Shown piece by piece: positions 15,101 through 29,000 of a DNA stretch of 64,000 bases. The position numbers were made by a program, and so were the translations under genes. The stretch spans positions 62,001 through 126,000 of the forward strand of contig JAPFBL010000523.1 of the NCBI GenBank assembly GCA_026182355.1. Reading direction: 5' to 3'. The notes below the pieces were generated by a model that was not told the origin of the DNA, made no database searches, and worked only from the letters and a program-made list of their open reading frames with translations. Within the stretch, counting starts at the first letter, position 1. The number at the start of each line of letters is the position of its first letter. The stretch comes from Hermatobates lingyangjiaoensis. Taxonomy: Eukaryota > Arthropoda > Insecta > Hemiptera > Hermatobatidae.

Positions 15101-18100
15101 AGAGCCTGTACAATGTCAAGTATTCAATGATGCTACATAATAAATATGAGATAACACAATTAAGGACTCCATATTGCATTAAACCGGGTTATATTTCTAA
15201 TAAATTAGTAAATATTGAACAATTTCCACCCTTAGAACAGTACTAAAGGGAAAACTCCCCTTGAAAAGTAGGCGTATAGAAGCAAGCAAGTAATATTTGA
15301 TTAGAAATACCTGTTTGTGTACAAGCTCTTCAGCAAGGTTTTCATTTTCTTTACTCTTCGTATCCACCTCTTGACTTTTCTGATCATAGTTGACAGCCAA
15401 TTCCTCAAGAGCTTGAAGTACTTCTTTTACTTCTTCTTTGGCACATTCATTTTCTTGAGTAATCCTATTCATTTCCTGCTGTAGTAGTTCATAGTCTCGT
15501 CGAGTTGAAGCAATTAGCTATTGAAAAAAAAAAAATAAAAAGAAACTATGTCAACAAGTTCCTTTAAGTTATTGAAATCATTATTTCCAAAAAAAAAACT
15601 AATTAACACAATGTTCCTTCTTAGATATTATTAATATAATTGCTCAAGAAATACGTTATTCCTCAGTTACAGCGATAAATAGGTAACAGAATCTGGTGTA
15701 ATAGTTGAAAAACTGCGAAGTAGTGTCACCCTCTCATCTTTAACTGTATATATTTAACTTCCTCCCTCTGGTGAGTGATGACATAAAAATATGTAAAATT
15801 TCATAACAATAATCTTATACATATATAACATATGTATATATGTTATATATAACATATAATATGTTTTATATATATATAAAATTAATAATCAATAATAACT
15901 CTTGATATAATATATGAATTAAACAACCACAATAAACAAATATATATTAGATACAATGCTCCAAGGCCTTTCGTTACAACATCATCAGAGAGCTAAATGA
16001 ACTAAACAAAAAATATAATAACAAGTTAACCTGGTAGATTGAAGCCTTCAGGAAACTGAACCTGGTTGACTGAAAGCTTCAATCAACCAGGTTAACTTGT
16101 TATTATATTTTTTGTTTAGTTCATTTAGCTCTCTGATTATGTTGTAAAGAAAGACCTTAGACCATTGTATCTTATATATATTTGTTTACTGCAGTTGTTT
16201 AATTCATATATACATATACAATATAGGTTATCCATAAACAGTTATACATATACTATGTTATATATACATCAGGAATAAACTCAGTGTCTGAATAATTACT
16301 ATGAATTTGATTCTTAACAAAGAACCAGATAAAGGACACACACAAATATCTTGATTGAAATAGCAGATTATCAATTAATAGGTAAATTATTTTTAAAAAC
16401 TGACATCTTCTTGCTCGAGCATTTGTTGTTTTAATTTCTCAACATATTGCGACTGCTGATTGATTTCTTCATCTTTTTCATCAAGTTGTTGATAAAGCCT
16501 TTCCCTTTCCTCTTCAAGTTTCTGTCTTTCTTCATTACTTAAAGAGCCAAACATGAGACCAGCACCAGGAGTTGCAGGAACAGGTAAACCTTCCACACGA
16601 GCTAAAAAAAAAAAAACAAAAACAAAGTAAAACCTTGTTCTTAAACATTTTAATATTCAAATATTTATGCAAAGTTATATAATAATAAGAGGGCCTGGTT
16701 AGCTCAGTGGTTAACGTACTCGCCTCTGGGCTGTACGTTAATCCCCATCTGGGCCTCGATTTATTTACGCAGCAGGTGAATAAATCTGACCACGTCGTCC
16801 CTCGGAGAGGATATTAAGCTGTCGATCTCGAGCAAGAACAAATGTCAGGTACTCAATAAAGATCCCTACACGAAATACACTTGAGTTAGGCAAAAATTTA
16901 GGACTCCCCCAATGTAGAAACTGTAGTATCACCGATCAAACAAAAAGCAGGTAAACGACTGACATTATCACTCCCTAGGAGATCGGTTAAACATTAAAAA
17001 AAATATATAATAATAACATGTAAACATAAAGTATGAACCTTAGTTGACAATTAAAACTAATCAATTGACAGAAAACTAAAAGCTCCCGGAGAGAAACTGT
17101 AAAAAGATTTTCTGAGGCTCTTGTAAAGACCATTAAATATTGATAAATCATAGTACTCCTCAGATTTTCATACACACACACATATCTTTGCTCCTCCTCC
17201 TCACCGGAGTAACCAAGTAGAATTAATAGTTCTTTACATTGACCACAGGCAGTTTTCAAACCCGAAGACACCACTATACACTTTACTATATGAATTATCA
17301 AACCACAATATGAAATGGGAAAACAAGACGAAGATCTTTCAACCATAACAAGCAGTCTTCGTCAGAGTCAAAAATCCAACTGAAAAAACCCAGTTGGGTT
17401 TTTGACTCTAACCGCTTGTTATGGTTGAAAGATCTTAGTCTTGTTTTCCCATTTCATATTGTGGTATGATCATTGATTGTTATTTCACGTGTTTATGTTA
17501 AATCTTTAAACTTTATTACATATAGAGTCAACACTGTAACTGAAAGTTAAAGCAGGCTTAATATCAGAAACGTAACACTGCTTAAAATTTCCACAAGAAA
17601 AAAATACACCAGGATAACTGCAGGCATGTAAATACGCCTATTTTTATTGGGGAAAAATATTCACAGCTAAACTTGTTTGTTTTCCCTTGCCTATACTTAT
17701 AAGGCCTGAACCTTTTAACACTGTTCTAGGGGCGGAAATTGTTACTCATTTATTATTTGGCACCCCATTTTAATAATGGGCGAACCACATTACCTGTTCA
17801 TTCTACATTGGAAGTTCTAACTCAAGTGTATTTAGAGTACAGTAAGGAGAATCTTAAATAATTACCTGACATAGTACAGGCTCATGACCGATGACCGACG
17901 GTTTAACGTCCTCTCCGAGGAACGACTTGCTCAAATTTATTCACTTCCCACGTGAATAAATAGAGGGTCAGGTGGGTATCGAACCCCAGGCCTACCAGTT
18001 CAAAAGCGAGTACGTTAACCAGTGAGCTAACCTGGTACCTATTCACATCTAAACTTATTCTAGTAACATTTTTGCGAGTAAATAATTTTACTTTTTGCAC

Positions 18101-21100
18101 GAGATGTTTTTATTGTTTTCTTAAAATCCTTTGGTTTTATGTCATATTCATAATACGATAAAAACAAGTCAAAACTATAATAATTATTATAAATCTGTAA
18201 TAGCCTACAAATTCCAAAGTAGGTTTATCTACTAACATTAGAAAAAAAAATTAAAGCTACATAAACTAATGTTTAGCACAAACATCGCGTCTCTAACACG
18301 TGATATTCTTCTTCAGTTTGTATCTAAGATATGTACAAATCGGAGAACATTATAAGTGGCAATGTATATTTAGTACAATCGAAAACAGTCACGCCTCCTA
18401 TATATTTTTGGTCAATCGACTTAGTTTCGAAAAACGACTATCTTCAAGAGCCGACTTGATGACTATGAAGAAGATGGACGAATTCCGAAATCAGTCAACG
18501 AGTAAGAAGATATACGATGTACGATGATTTCCTATAGAATTAGGACATCCTATGACCTTCTGTAGAGCTAACTATGCCCAGTCAAAAATTAAATATAATG
18601 TTGTATTATAACCGTATTATATAAGTCTCTACTTATTAAGTAACAACAGCAGTAATTTTACAAGATAATTATAATTACTAATTAAAGCTAAAACAGGACA
18701 TGTAACAGAAGGAAACATTTTTACTTGGTATTTATTCATGAACACTATTCATGTATCAGAATAAGACCTAAAGAGGTATTCAGAGACTAAAGAAATGAAA
18801 CGTTGATCTTTGAAGAAAGTTGTTAGTTCATATTCGTGAGGAGTTACCACCATCATCATTTCAGAAAGATTATGTTGAAAGATGAATAAATACTCCACTG
18901 AAGCTCCTCCTGTCAGCACAGTAACCTGCATGTTACTATCCATACTAACGGTCAGCATTTTCCTTTCAATAACGACTTTGAAGTCCAGGTTCTTAAACCA
19001 GTAGTCTATATGCTATAGACTACTAAGTAAACTGTGCTATAGACTAGTTAAACGTTAACTTTTTTGAAAACCTCTGAGGAAACCTGAGTCTAAAGAACAA
19101 TGGAAGTAGGTTTAAACCACAAACACCACAACTACCTTCTATTCTTATCATTTTTTCATTACTTTACTTATTTATTATTTTGCACTTGTAAAGCCTATTC
19201 CGTCTTCTTCATTATTATTTCTGTTTGTTCTTTTAAACTTGGAAATCGGTGGTTGTGTTTCCCATTTGTCACTTCATCTTCTCTTAGGTCTCAATAAGTC
19301 ATACTGCTATACGGAATATGTTTTCTTCTGCTCTGTGTTCCGTTTTAATTTTAAACAACCCCGTTTGGATCAACGTTTCCATATCAATCGAAAATAAAAC
19401 ACAAGATATTTGACCAATAATCGAACAATAATAAATCACCATTATCTACTCTCTTAAATATAAATCACTTATATTTAATAAAAATATTTCAAAATATGAC
19501 ACTTATAAAAGAAATATAAAAGATAATAATATAGTTAACGTTTTTCGGTGGAAGTATTACTTTTGGGTACTTCTGGGACAGGGGCAACAGGGGTAGAAGC
19601 TTCAACAGGTTCTTGTAAATTAACCTGTTCTTCAGGGTTAACAGTTTCACCTCCTCTCCACCTAATCAGAAATAATAATTTCTAGCAAACTTACAAAAAT
19701 AATAAAGTCATCAATCATAATTCTATAGTTTTTTTTTAAATCAAAAGTAATATATTATAAATAACATTTTTTTTTCAACTTATCAATATAGTTATTAAAA
19801 AAATGTTTTAATCAATTTTTGATGAATGAACACAAGATATTATAGAACCTAAGAAAAATCTACTTCTGTATCGAAAAACAAAGTAAAATAAGATGTATTT
19901 TTAATCCCCAAATTGAGGAATATCAAAAAATTGTCTTCATTAACACTAGAAAGTAATAGTAAGCCACAATATGAATGTGATACAAGCTTTGCAATGAGAA
20001 CTTATATACATTACTATAAATACAAACATCATGGATATAATCTACTTCAAATTTTTAATGATAATAATATCCATACACAATGTATGTGTAATTATCCATA
20101 CACACCACATACAATGTTTTAATTACCATGCATAGGCACCACTAATTCTGAACACGCTTTGACAAAGTTTGGTTGTTTCCGAATACTCTGCGCAGGCGCA
20201 GTAGAGATAAAAGTCTCCACATGCTAATATGCCGTCATTTTATTTATTTATTTTTTTTTTTTTAATACCCAAAGCGTCATTAAACAATCAATGTTTCATT
20301 AATTAAAATGACAATAGGTAGTAATTTTTAAACCATTTAAACCAATATTTTTATTCCCTTTCTCGTTTTATACTGCTCAAACAACCTCTCTGTTGCGATT
20401 TTTTTTCAAACATAACTTCTTATTAGTTTCTTTGTAAAATGTTTATTAGTTATTCTTTATGTATATTCATTACATTGTTACTTCGCTAATGCTTAACTGT
20501 TAGTTATTCCTAGAAATGTTGGCATTTCATAATAGTTTTTCAATTGATTTTATTTTGTTTACTTATTCAGAAAATTTATCAATACAAAAAATAAACAGAT
20601 TAATAACTTTTAAAAACTGTAACAGAAAATTATAGCATGCAAGAATTTTTTTCTTCTTTTTAACAATTTATTTACAAATATACTACTAAGCATAATCTGC
20701 GAAACAAGCATAACTAGTAAGAGATTATACAACAATAACTTCGATGCACATGACTAAAGAATGAAACCCATTGGTTTTAAAATTCAACTTTTCACTTTGT
20801 TTTATAGTATATTATCGTTGTAGTAGACCTCTGGGCCATCTTCTTTGGAGTCGTCTTGGAGGATTCTGGGAAGGTGAGAAGGAAGCAAGGATTCGTACAA
20901 ATGGATTTTGGGTGAGAGGAAAGGTTATTGTGAAATGACTTATAACGATCAGAGGTTAAATTTTGAATGAATGGAATTTTTAGGTCTTTATGAAGGGTAT
21001 CATTTTTGATGTAATAAGGAGCATTTGTGATAGTGCGGAGGATTCTAAATTGCGCAAGAATTTGAATGTCAAAAAGTATTCAAAATGTAACAATCTCACA

Positions 21101-22561
21101 TAGGTCCTGACAATCTTGAGATTTCAGCACTAAGTTTTCTTCATTCTGAGAATTTAATTAGAGAGAGAAGCATGTTTTTTTCTGGGGCTTGGTATGCCAT
21201 TATAAAAGCTTCCATGAGATTCACAAACCACTATTTTCATAGCATTACATTACAAAAATATAGCAGCAACACAGCAATGAAAAAGTAAATAATGATAAAA
21301 AAAAGGAATTTGCTCAGTTTGTTTAAACCTGATTTAAAAATCACTGCAGTTATTTTATAACAGCGAGGAAATAAACAGTAATATGATTCTTTAAATAAAT
21401 GAACAATTTTATAATAAACAACAATTTTAATCTTATAACTTTTAAAGTCACTTTACCTGCTAAGCTCACTCTCCAGTTTTTCTATTTTCCCTTTAAGCCT
21501 TCCTACTTTTTCCTTTTCTTTTTCGAATCGGCGCTTCCATTCTTCAGCTGTTAATTCTTCATTGACCGTAACTACATTCTTAATTGTCTTCGCTCTTAAA
21601 AAGAACATAAAAATTTATTGATATTATTTTACTTTTATTTTCTTATATAAATAAAAGAAAGGTTTTATCTGTAAATTACTGCCTACAACTGATTCATTTC
21701 AAGTTATCTTTACGTTTTACACATTAGAGAAACCGAATCCACCCTAAGAAAAATTTCTCTATGTTTATTTGTCCAAGAATTTTTGTCACAAATAAACTCA
21801 GCCACCATAAGTCATAGCAAGCTGAAACTTTGACAGTTGATTTGTGTAAGCTTAACTTAAAAGCTATTTGAATGGACTGGAAATTCAACGTAGAAACGAA
21901 GTTATTGACTTTTAAACTTTGTTTGATTACCTACACAGGTATAGAATATAGCTAAAAATATAAAGGTATTTTTAATGTAGCAAGTATATGTTTTAGTTGA
22001 TTTTAATTTCGTTTGTGTTTATCATAATTTACTCGTTTTAAAAAAGTGAGTCCTACATACTCACGTACTAAATACCAAGTATGCCTAGAACAAAATCAAA
22101 TTTGAGCACAGCATCTAAAGCTGCGAAACATAAAAGAAAGTCCATATCTAATGACAGTTATAGATTGTGCTAATAATGATATTTTCTATTATTTTATTCC
22201 TAATCATATTTTGGAATATCAACATATCATCTCCGAATTTTGTTAAAATATCCGTCAAAGAAGGCAACGTCTGCTAGTATAAAATATTTTTTTCAAATAA
22301 TGTAAATTAAAATATAATTAAAAAAAGAGAAGTAAAGTAGAAAACATAACTTAGTTTATTATTCATATAGCTCTTATCCACCCATTGTTAAAATACTAAT
22401 TTAGTTATCGAGGATTAGGAACAAATAAATAACATCTCATTTCAAGTCGATGTTTTGCTGAAAATTGTTCAGCATTCTCAAGACTTATTGAAGGAAGAGT
22501 TTAGAGCATTATTCAAATCTCTTCTTTTTGCTCCATATACCATAAAAAATGAACTGAATTA

Positions 22562-22611
<50 letters not shown>

Positions 22612-22988
22612 ATTTCACATAAACACGTGAATAACAATCAATGATCAAATCACAATATGAAAATTGGAAAACAAGACTAAGATCTTTCAACCGTAACAAG
22701 CGACCTTTGTGAGAGTCAAAAACTGAAACATTAGATGCAGAAAACATCATGGTGAGAGGTTGAGAGGAGTGGGAGGAAGAGTGGCATTTTAAAAGGGCGT
22801 AAAATGCAGGAAAGGAAAGAAATCCCTTTCTGGACATTAGTCCTTTCCTGCGCTTTCACCCTTTTAAAGTACCACTCTTCCCTCCCACTCTTCTCAACCC
22901 CTCACCAGATATTTTCTGCATCTAGTGTTTCAGTTGGGTTGTTGACTATGACGAAGACCGCTTGTTACGGTTTTATATATATTATATA

Positions 22989-23036
<48 letters not shown>

Positions 23037-26000
23037 CAGGAAAACTGGTTTCCTGCCGTTGTGTTTCCGGCGTGCTTGGTCGCCCATTCTCTTTTCTCCT
23101 GAAGACGGATCATCCGAAAATTTGAGTTTGTAAGTGTGTCTCTTTCTCTGTGTGTTGCTTTTCTTCATTTGTGAACTGATTTGCGTCCAGTTTGGATCGT
23201 TTTTTCCATTTTTAAGTGGATATATATGAATATAATTATACGAATAGATATGAATTATGCTTTAAACTTTTTTCCTCCGTTTTTCCACAGATATCTTTGA
23301 TGGTGGAGTTATATGTTTGTTTATTATAACATTTCTTCATATTCTGAAATTCATAACACTTTATTCTGAATTATAGTTGATTTTTTTTTAATACCATGTA
23401 GATAATATGAAACATAGAACCACTCAAATACAGTTGTACAGAGAAAATCAAAGGAGAGTAAAACAACCAAAGAAACTTTTGACTAATCACTGACCTTCTG
23501 CCAAAGTCGAGAGTACTTTTTGTTTCAGATTCATTAAAGGACGCTGGAGAACAACAAATAATAATAGTAGTCCTAGCATTTCCACCCAGAGATTCTTGTA
23601 ATATCCTCGTCAATTTCGAATCTCTGTAGGGAATGTGCGTTTTATTACCATCTGCTAAGGCCGATATGACGTTTCCGAGAGCTGATAGTGATTTGTTAAT
23701 ATTTTTAGCTTCATCTAAAACAGTACCTTCAGCGCCAGTCTTACTCACCTAAAAGAATAGATAACAAAGAAAATTATATTAGTTTACTACGAAACAGGGT
23801 TTATGCAGTATATGGGAAACATAAACAAGTTTTCATTTTAAGTATCTCTGATGGTAGGACAAAGTAAAAAACATTTTATCAATCTTAAAATGTTTATAAT
23901 AAACTAAAATTAGCGTGTCATAGTAAGAGAAATTTACTACGAAACAGAGGGTTTGCGCAGTATTTATTATGGAAAACATAAACAAGTTTTAATTTTAAGA
24001 ATCAAAATAAAGGTTCTTTATAAAAAAATAAGGATAAAAATTTATATCAAAATAAAAAAAAAATCCAAGTTGAGTTTCTAATAATAGTTTATTGAAATCT
24101 TGCAAAGAAATTTGAAAGGTAAATGAAATCATTATTGCGAACAATTTTTATATTAAACTAAACTAACAGATTATGTAAAACCATGAAACAGAAATGTCAT
24201 AGTTAGACTAAAATCTAAGTTCATCATCAAACGTCAATATGTTGATGTTTAACAAAAAACTTTGCTCAAGGAACACTGCTGCTTTTAGTACACTGTAAGA
24301 ACACCCCAGTATTTCTTTCGACTAACCCACAACACCTACACAAAACCTTGTTCAAGAAACACTGCTGCTTTTAGTATACTGTAAGAACACCCCAGTATCC
24401 CTTTGAACTAACCCACAACACCTACACAAAACCTTGTTCAAGGAACACTGCTGCTTTTAGTATACTGTAAGAACACCCCAGTATTCCTTTGAACTAACCC
24501 ACAACACCTACACAAAACCTTGCTCAAGAAACACTGCTGTTTTTAGTATACTGTAAGAACACCCCAGTATTTCTTTCGACTAACCCAAACACCTACACAA
24601 AACCTTGCTCAAGGAACACTGCTGTTTTAGTATACTGCAAGAAAACCCCAGTATTCCTTTGAACTAACCCACAACACCTACACAAAAACTTGCTCAAGGA
24701 ACACTGCTGCTTTTAGTATACTGTAATAAAACCCCAGTATTCCTTTGAACTAACCCACAACACCTACACAAAACCTTGCTCAAGGAACACTGCTGCTTTT
24801 AGTATACTGTAAGAAAACTCCAGTATTCCTTTCAACTAACCCACAACACCTACACAAAACCTTGCTCAAGGAACACTGCTTACTTTAAGCATACAGCAGA
24901 GAAAGATCCCAGTATTACTTTGCATTGACCCATAAAACCTCTATATTAGCGAAATGGAGAACAAAATTATGAAACAAAAAAAAGGTAACAACTATTCCAT
25001 TTACGTTTCAAAAAAAGTTAAAAAAACTAATACGTTTGTCCTACTCTTCATGATCCGTGAAGAGTTTCTTTGAAATTAATAAGTTTTAACTCAAAGCGTG
25101 CTTCAAACGCGTTGTTATCTATACAACCTCTTTTATAAACAACTTTTTCTTTTATCAAAAAAAAAATCACCTAAAATGAAATCTTTGGACTAAACGATTT
25201 GAATTCTGAGATTAAAAAAATATAATTAATCATTAAATCCCTCTTTCCAATTCATAGTTAGACTAAAATTCACGTTTCATCTTTAGTCGTCAATATGTTG
25301 ATGTAAAATTAATTGTCAAAAAAGGTAAAATGAATTGCTTGATTAACTAATTAATAAACAGAATTACCTTTTCACTACCAGCTAAATCAACTAAATAAAG
25401 TTTTCCAGATAATTTCTTTTCGTTTTCTAAATTTTCTTGTTTTACATTAATGAGGAAAACACTATGGCTTCTTGAACTGTGTTCATTCATATCTAAAAAA
25501 AGAAAAAGAAAAATAATTGAAATACACAATGACTTTAATTAAACTAGTTTTTTTTTTTAAATAAATTCTTCTTACTGGTAACCGCTATATGTCTGTTGGC
25601 TTTTCCTTCTTCAATAACTTCGAATACTTCATCAGGACTCGAGACAAACCTCTCAGTAGCTCCTTTAACGAAGGGTACTCTGTTCTTGTCTTCGTGAACA
25701 CTTAAATTTACTTTTGAAACTGAAAAACACAAAAACAACCATGTTTAGTCAACTGTTATTAATATAATAACTATTAAAGAATCATTTCAAATTTAAAAGT
25801 ATAATTAAAAAAAAAAGAAAAGTAATTTCAAGAAAAATAAGGAAGTAAGAGAATCAAACTGTTTAATATGAGTATCATTCCCATGAAAACGTTTCAAGTT
25901 TTCAAATTTTAAAGGGTTCTAGGTCTAAATTTAATCTTTTCATGATGTAAAATTAATTTACCATTGTAATATTGAAAATATAGTTTCACTGCCTCATATA

Positions 26001-29000
26001 ATGTGATTACTCAAAGGGCAGTTTTTAGATGAGATGAACAGATATACGACCAAGGAAACTAAATTAATCAAATATGTACGAGTTATTGTTTTTTTTATTA
26101 TTTGAGGGTGCCTATAGCACTGCGTGTTAAAAACAACTATTGTACTTCCCCTCTTCTCTACTAAAGTACCCCAGCAGTTAGCTTCAACGCCTCCAAGAAG
26201 CTCAGCACTATTGCTGGTTCCAGCGGTAAAAGTTTTTCTATGGTTTTGTTGAGTGTCCCGAAGCACCTACCTCTGTGCAGCAAAGTTGCCGTACAGTCGA
26301 GATATTGTTTAAACCACAATTATAAAATAATTTATATGATAAATATTTATATATTTCAATTTTTATTACAAGTTGGAAGCAGTCATTCGTTTAAAGATTT
26401 ATTGTTAAATAACGCCCCATATTTGGCTTGTATCTGTTTTTTACACAATTTCTCCAGTTTCCGGAATTTCTTCCTCGTCTCTTCATTAAAACTATAAAGC
26501 TAATCACCAATATTGCTTGTCGACATGTTTTGAATGTACCACATTCATCATCAGGACAATAATGAGAATAATAGTAGGATTGTTAGTTTATATATATAAA
26601 GGTCGATTACTATTGGAATGTTCACAGGACATCACTCTGGATCACGGGGCATTATGGGGGATTAAGGTAGGGTGGTTGGACAGTTTTCTGCCGGCGCGCC
26701 AAAATACCATACAACAGCACTCCATAAGACAAAACTCACAAGAGAAATGATGGTCAAATCCACGAAAATTATTTGTAAAGAAATAAACCATGTTAAATTA
26801 CAAATATTAGAAGCATTAATAATTCAAGAAAAGCAGCCAACCATAAATGTCCAACTTAATAATTCTTGTCGAATTTTAAAACTATTTTCCAACAGGCCAA
26901 ACCAGATTAGCCAGGTAGTGAGTCCAACCACCCTGCCTTAATGCCCTGTGATCCAGGGCGATGTCCTGTGAACATTCCAATAGTAATCCACCTCTATATA
27001 TATAAACTAACAATCCTACTATTATTCTCATTATTGTCCTAATGATGAATGTGGTACATTCGAAACATGTCGACTAACAATATTGGTGATAAGCTTTATA
27101 GTTTTAATGAAGAGACGAGGAAGGAATTCCGGAAACTAGAGAAATTGTGTAAGAAACAGATACATGCCAAATATGGAGCGTTATTTAACAATATATGTTT
27201 ACATTTTTATATATATAATATAGTATTTATATGTATATTTCCTTTTCTAATGGGAATGCAATGGAACCTAATCAAATAAAATTCAATCATTTGACGTCTC
27301 CCACATGAAGGAGGAATCTAAGGCTACAATTAAAATTAGAACCATCAGTCTTCCATTATAACGAACTAGGCGTGGTCTAGTGACTATTACCATTTGCATC
27401 ATGAAAATACAATGTATTATTTATTTCATTCAGTATGTAAGTGGTAAAGTAACACTCAGATTGCCACAGGCACTTTAGGAAATTGTACATTATATAAGCG
27501 TGTTGGAAGGACGAAGGGCGAACTCAACAAATGATGATTTTAAGAAAATCAAGATCTTATGTTTTATTTACAGAAAGCTGAACACAACAAAAAATCATTT
27601 TTTTCTTCTTAATTAAATTCACATTATTTATAACTGTTTAAATTTATTATTTTTTTTAAAAAAAGTGCTTATTTTATTCATTTTAATACTCAACAACTAA
27701 TATTAAAGGGATAAAAAGGTAAAAATCCAACAATAAAAATTATTTATAAAATATAATAAGTTTTATCACCAGGCAATGTCATAAATAAAAAAATAGAAAC
27801 AAATATTGTATACCAATTTATTTATTTCTTAAACAAAATTAAAAACTTTTTAAGTAAAAAGTTAAAAACAATACAATTAGCATAATTATTATTGTTTAAA
27901 ATAATTATGTATGTTAAAAAGGAAGTTTTAAAAAAAATAATTAAAAATAAAAGTAGAAAGTTAAAAATATAAAAGTATTTATTTTAAACATGACTTTTAT
28001 GCGAAACTTTAGCCCTGACAAATTGAATTTAGCTTCTTTGTATAACTAAGATCCTCCTTTCTGAAGTTTTACACAAGTTTTAAACCTAAATTATTACTTT
28101 TTTTGGATGAAAAATCCTGGTTTTTTTCCTTTATTAAAATTAAAATATTTTCTCTTCTATGAATTTCACACAAGTTAATTTCGATGTTTTTACTAGTTTT
28201 TGAAGAGTGGTAATATTAATTATAAGGTCTTGTAGTAAAATAACAACTGTAAAAGCGCTTTTCTTTCTACAATTTTCTAAATTTTTTGGAAAGTTACAAA
28301 CGTTTGTATACAAATATCAACTATATGTCAATGATATAATATATATATGCTCCTATATTAAGTGATTGTCGAATATTCTAAATACTATAAATGAATGATG
28401 AAAGTTCTAACACTTTTGAATTTTATACTTGAACTTTTTCAGAAATTTGATGTTTGCACTTCCAGCATTTATATATAAATATATACTTCTTATTTACTTA
28501 TAATTTATTATTTTAAATCTGAATGATTCAACTGATTTCTATTTACGTGTATGTGTAATTATTCATACCCACAGTATTTATTAAAGATTTATCGTAGGTT
28601 TTTGGGCTGAGTAATAGATTAATCGAATTATAATGTACTGTTATAGAAAAATAAGTCTTGACATACTACCATTTCCATATAATATCTGCACAGGAAGGAA
28701 TTAAATTCATAAGTCGTATAAGTCATAAGCTAACACTGTATTTATTTATGAAGTAATATAATTTTCTAAACTAATTTAGAATAATGTTAAGCTTTCAGAA
28801 TACTTCAGAAGAGTAGTGAACTGTCAAAGTTAAAAAAAACAGCGTAAGATATCCATGAAATAAGTGGAGTGATGTCAAATGATTAATTCAAATTCCTAGT
28901 TACAATTTAGCATGCAAAATAATAAATATCCAACTTTAATATATATAATAATAAATATCCAAAATAAATTATTATCCAACTGTAAATATTCTTTTATGTT

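Noticed and set aside
24250..24945. Second CRISPR-like array
   Set aside because: Contiguous 86-bp tandem repeats, no spacers.
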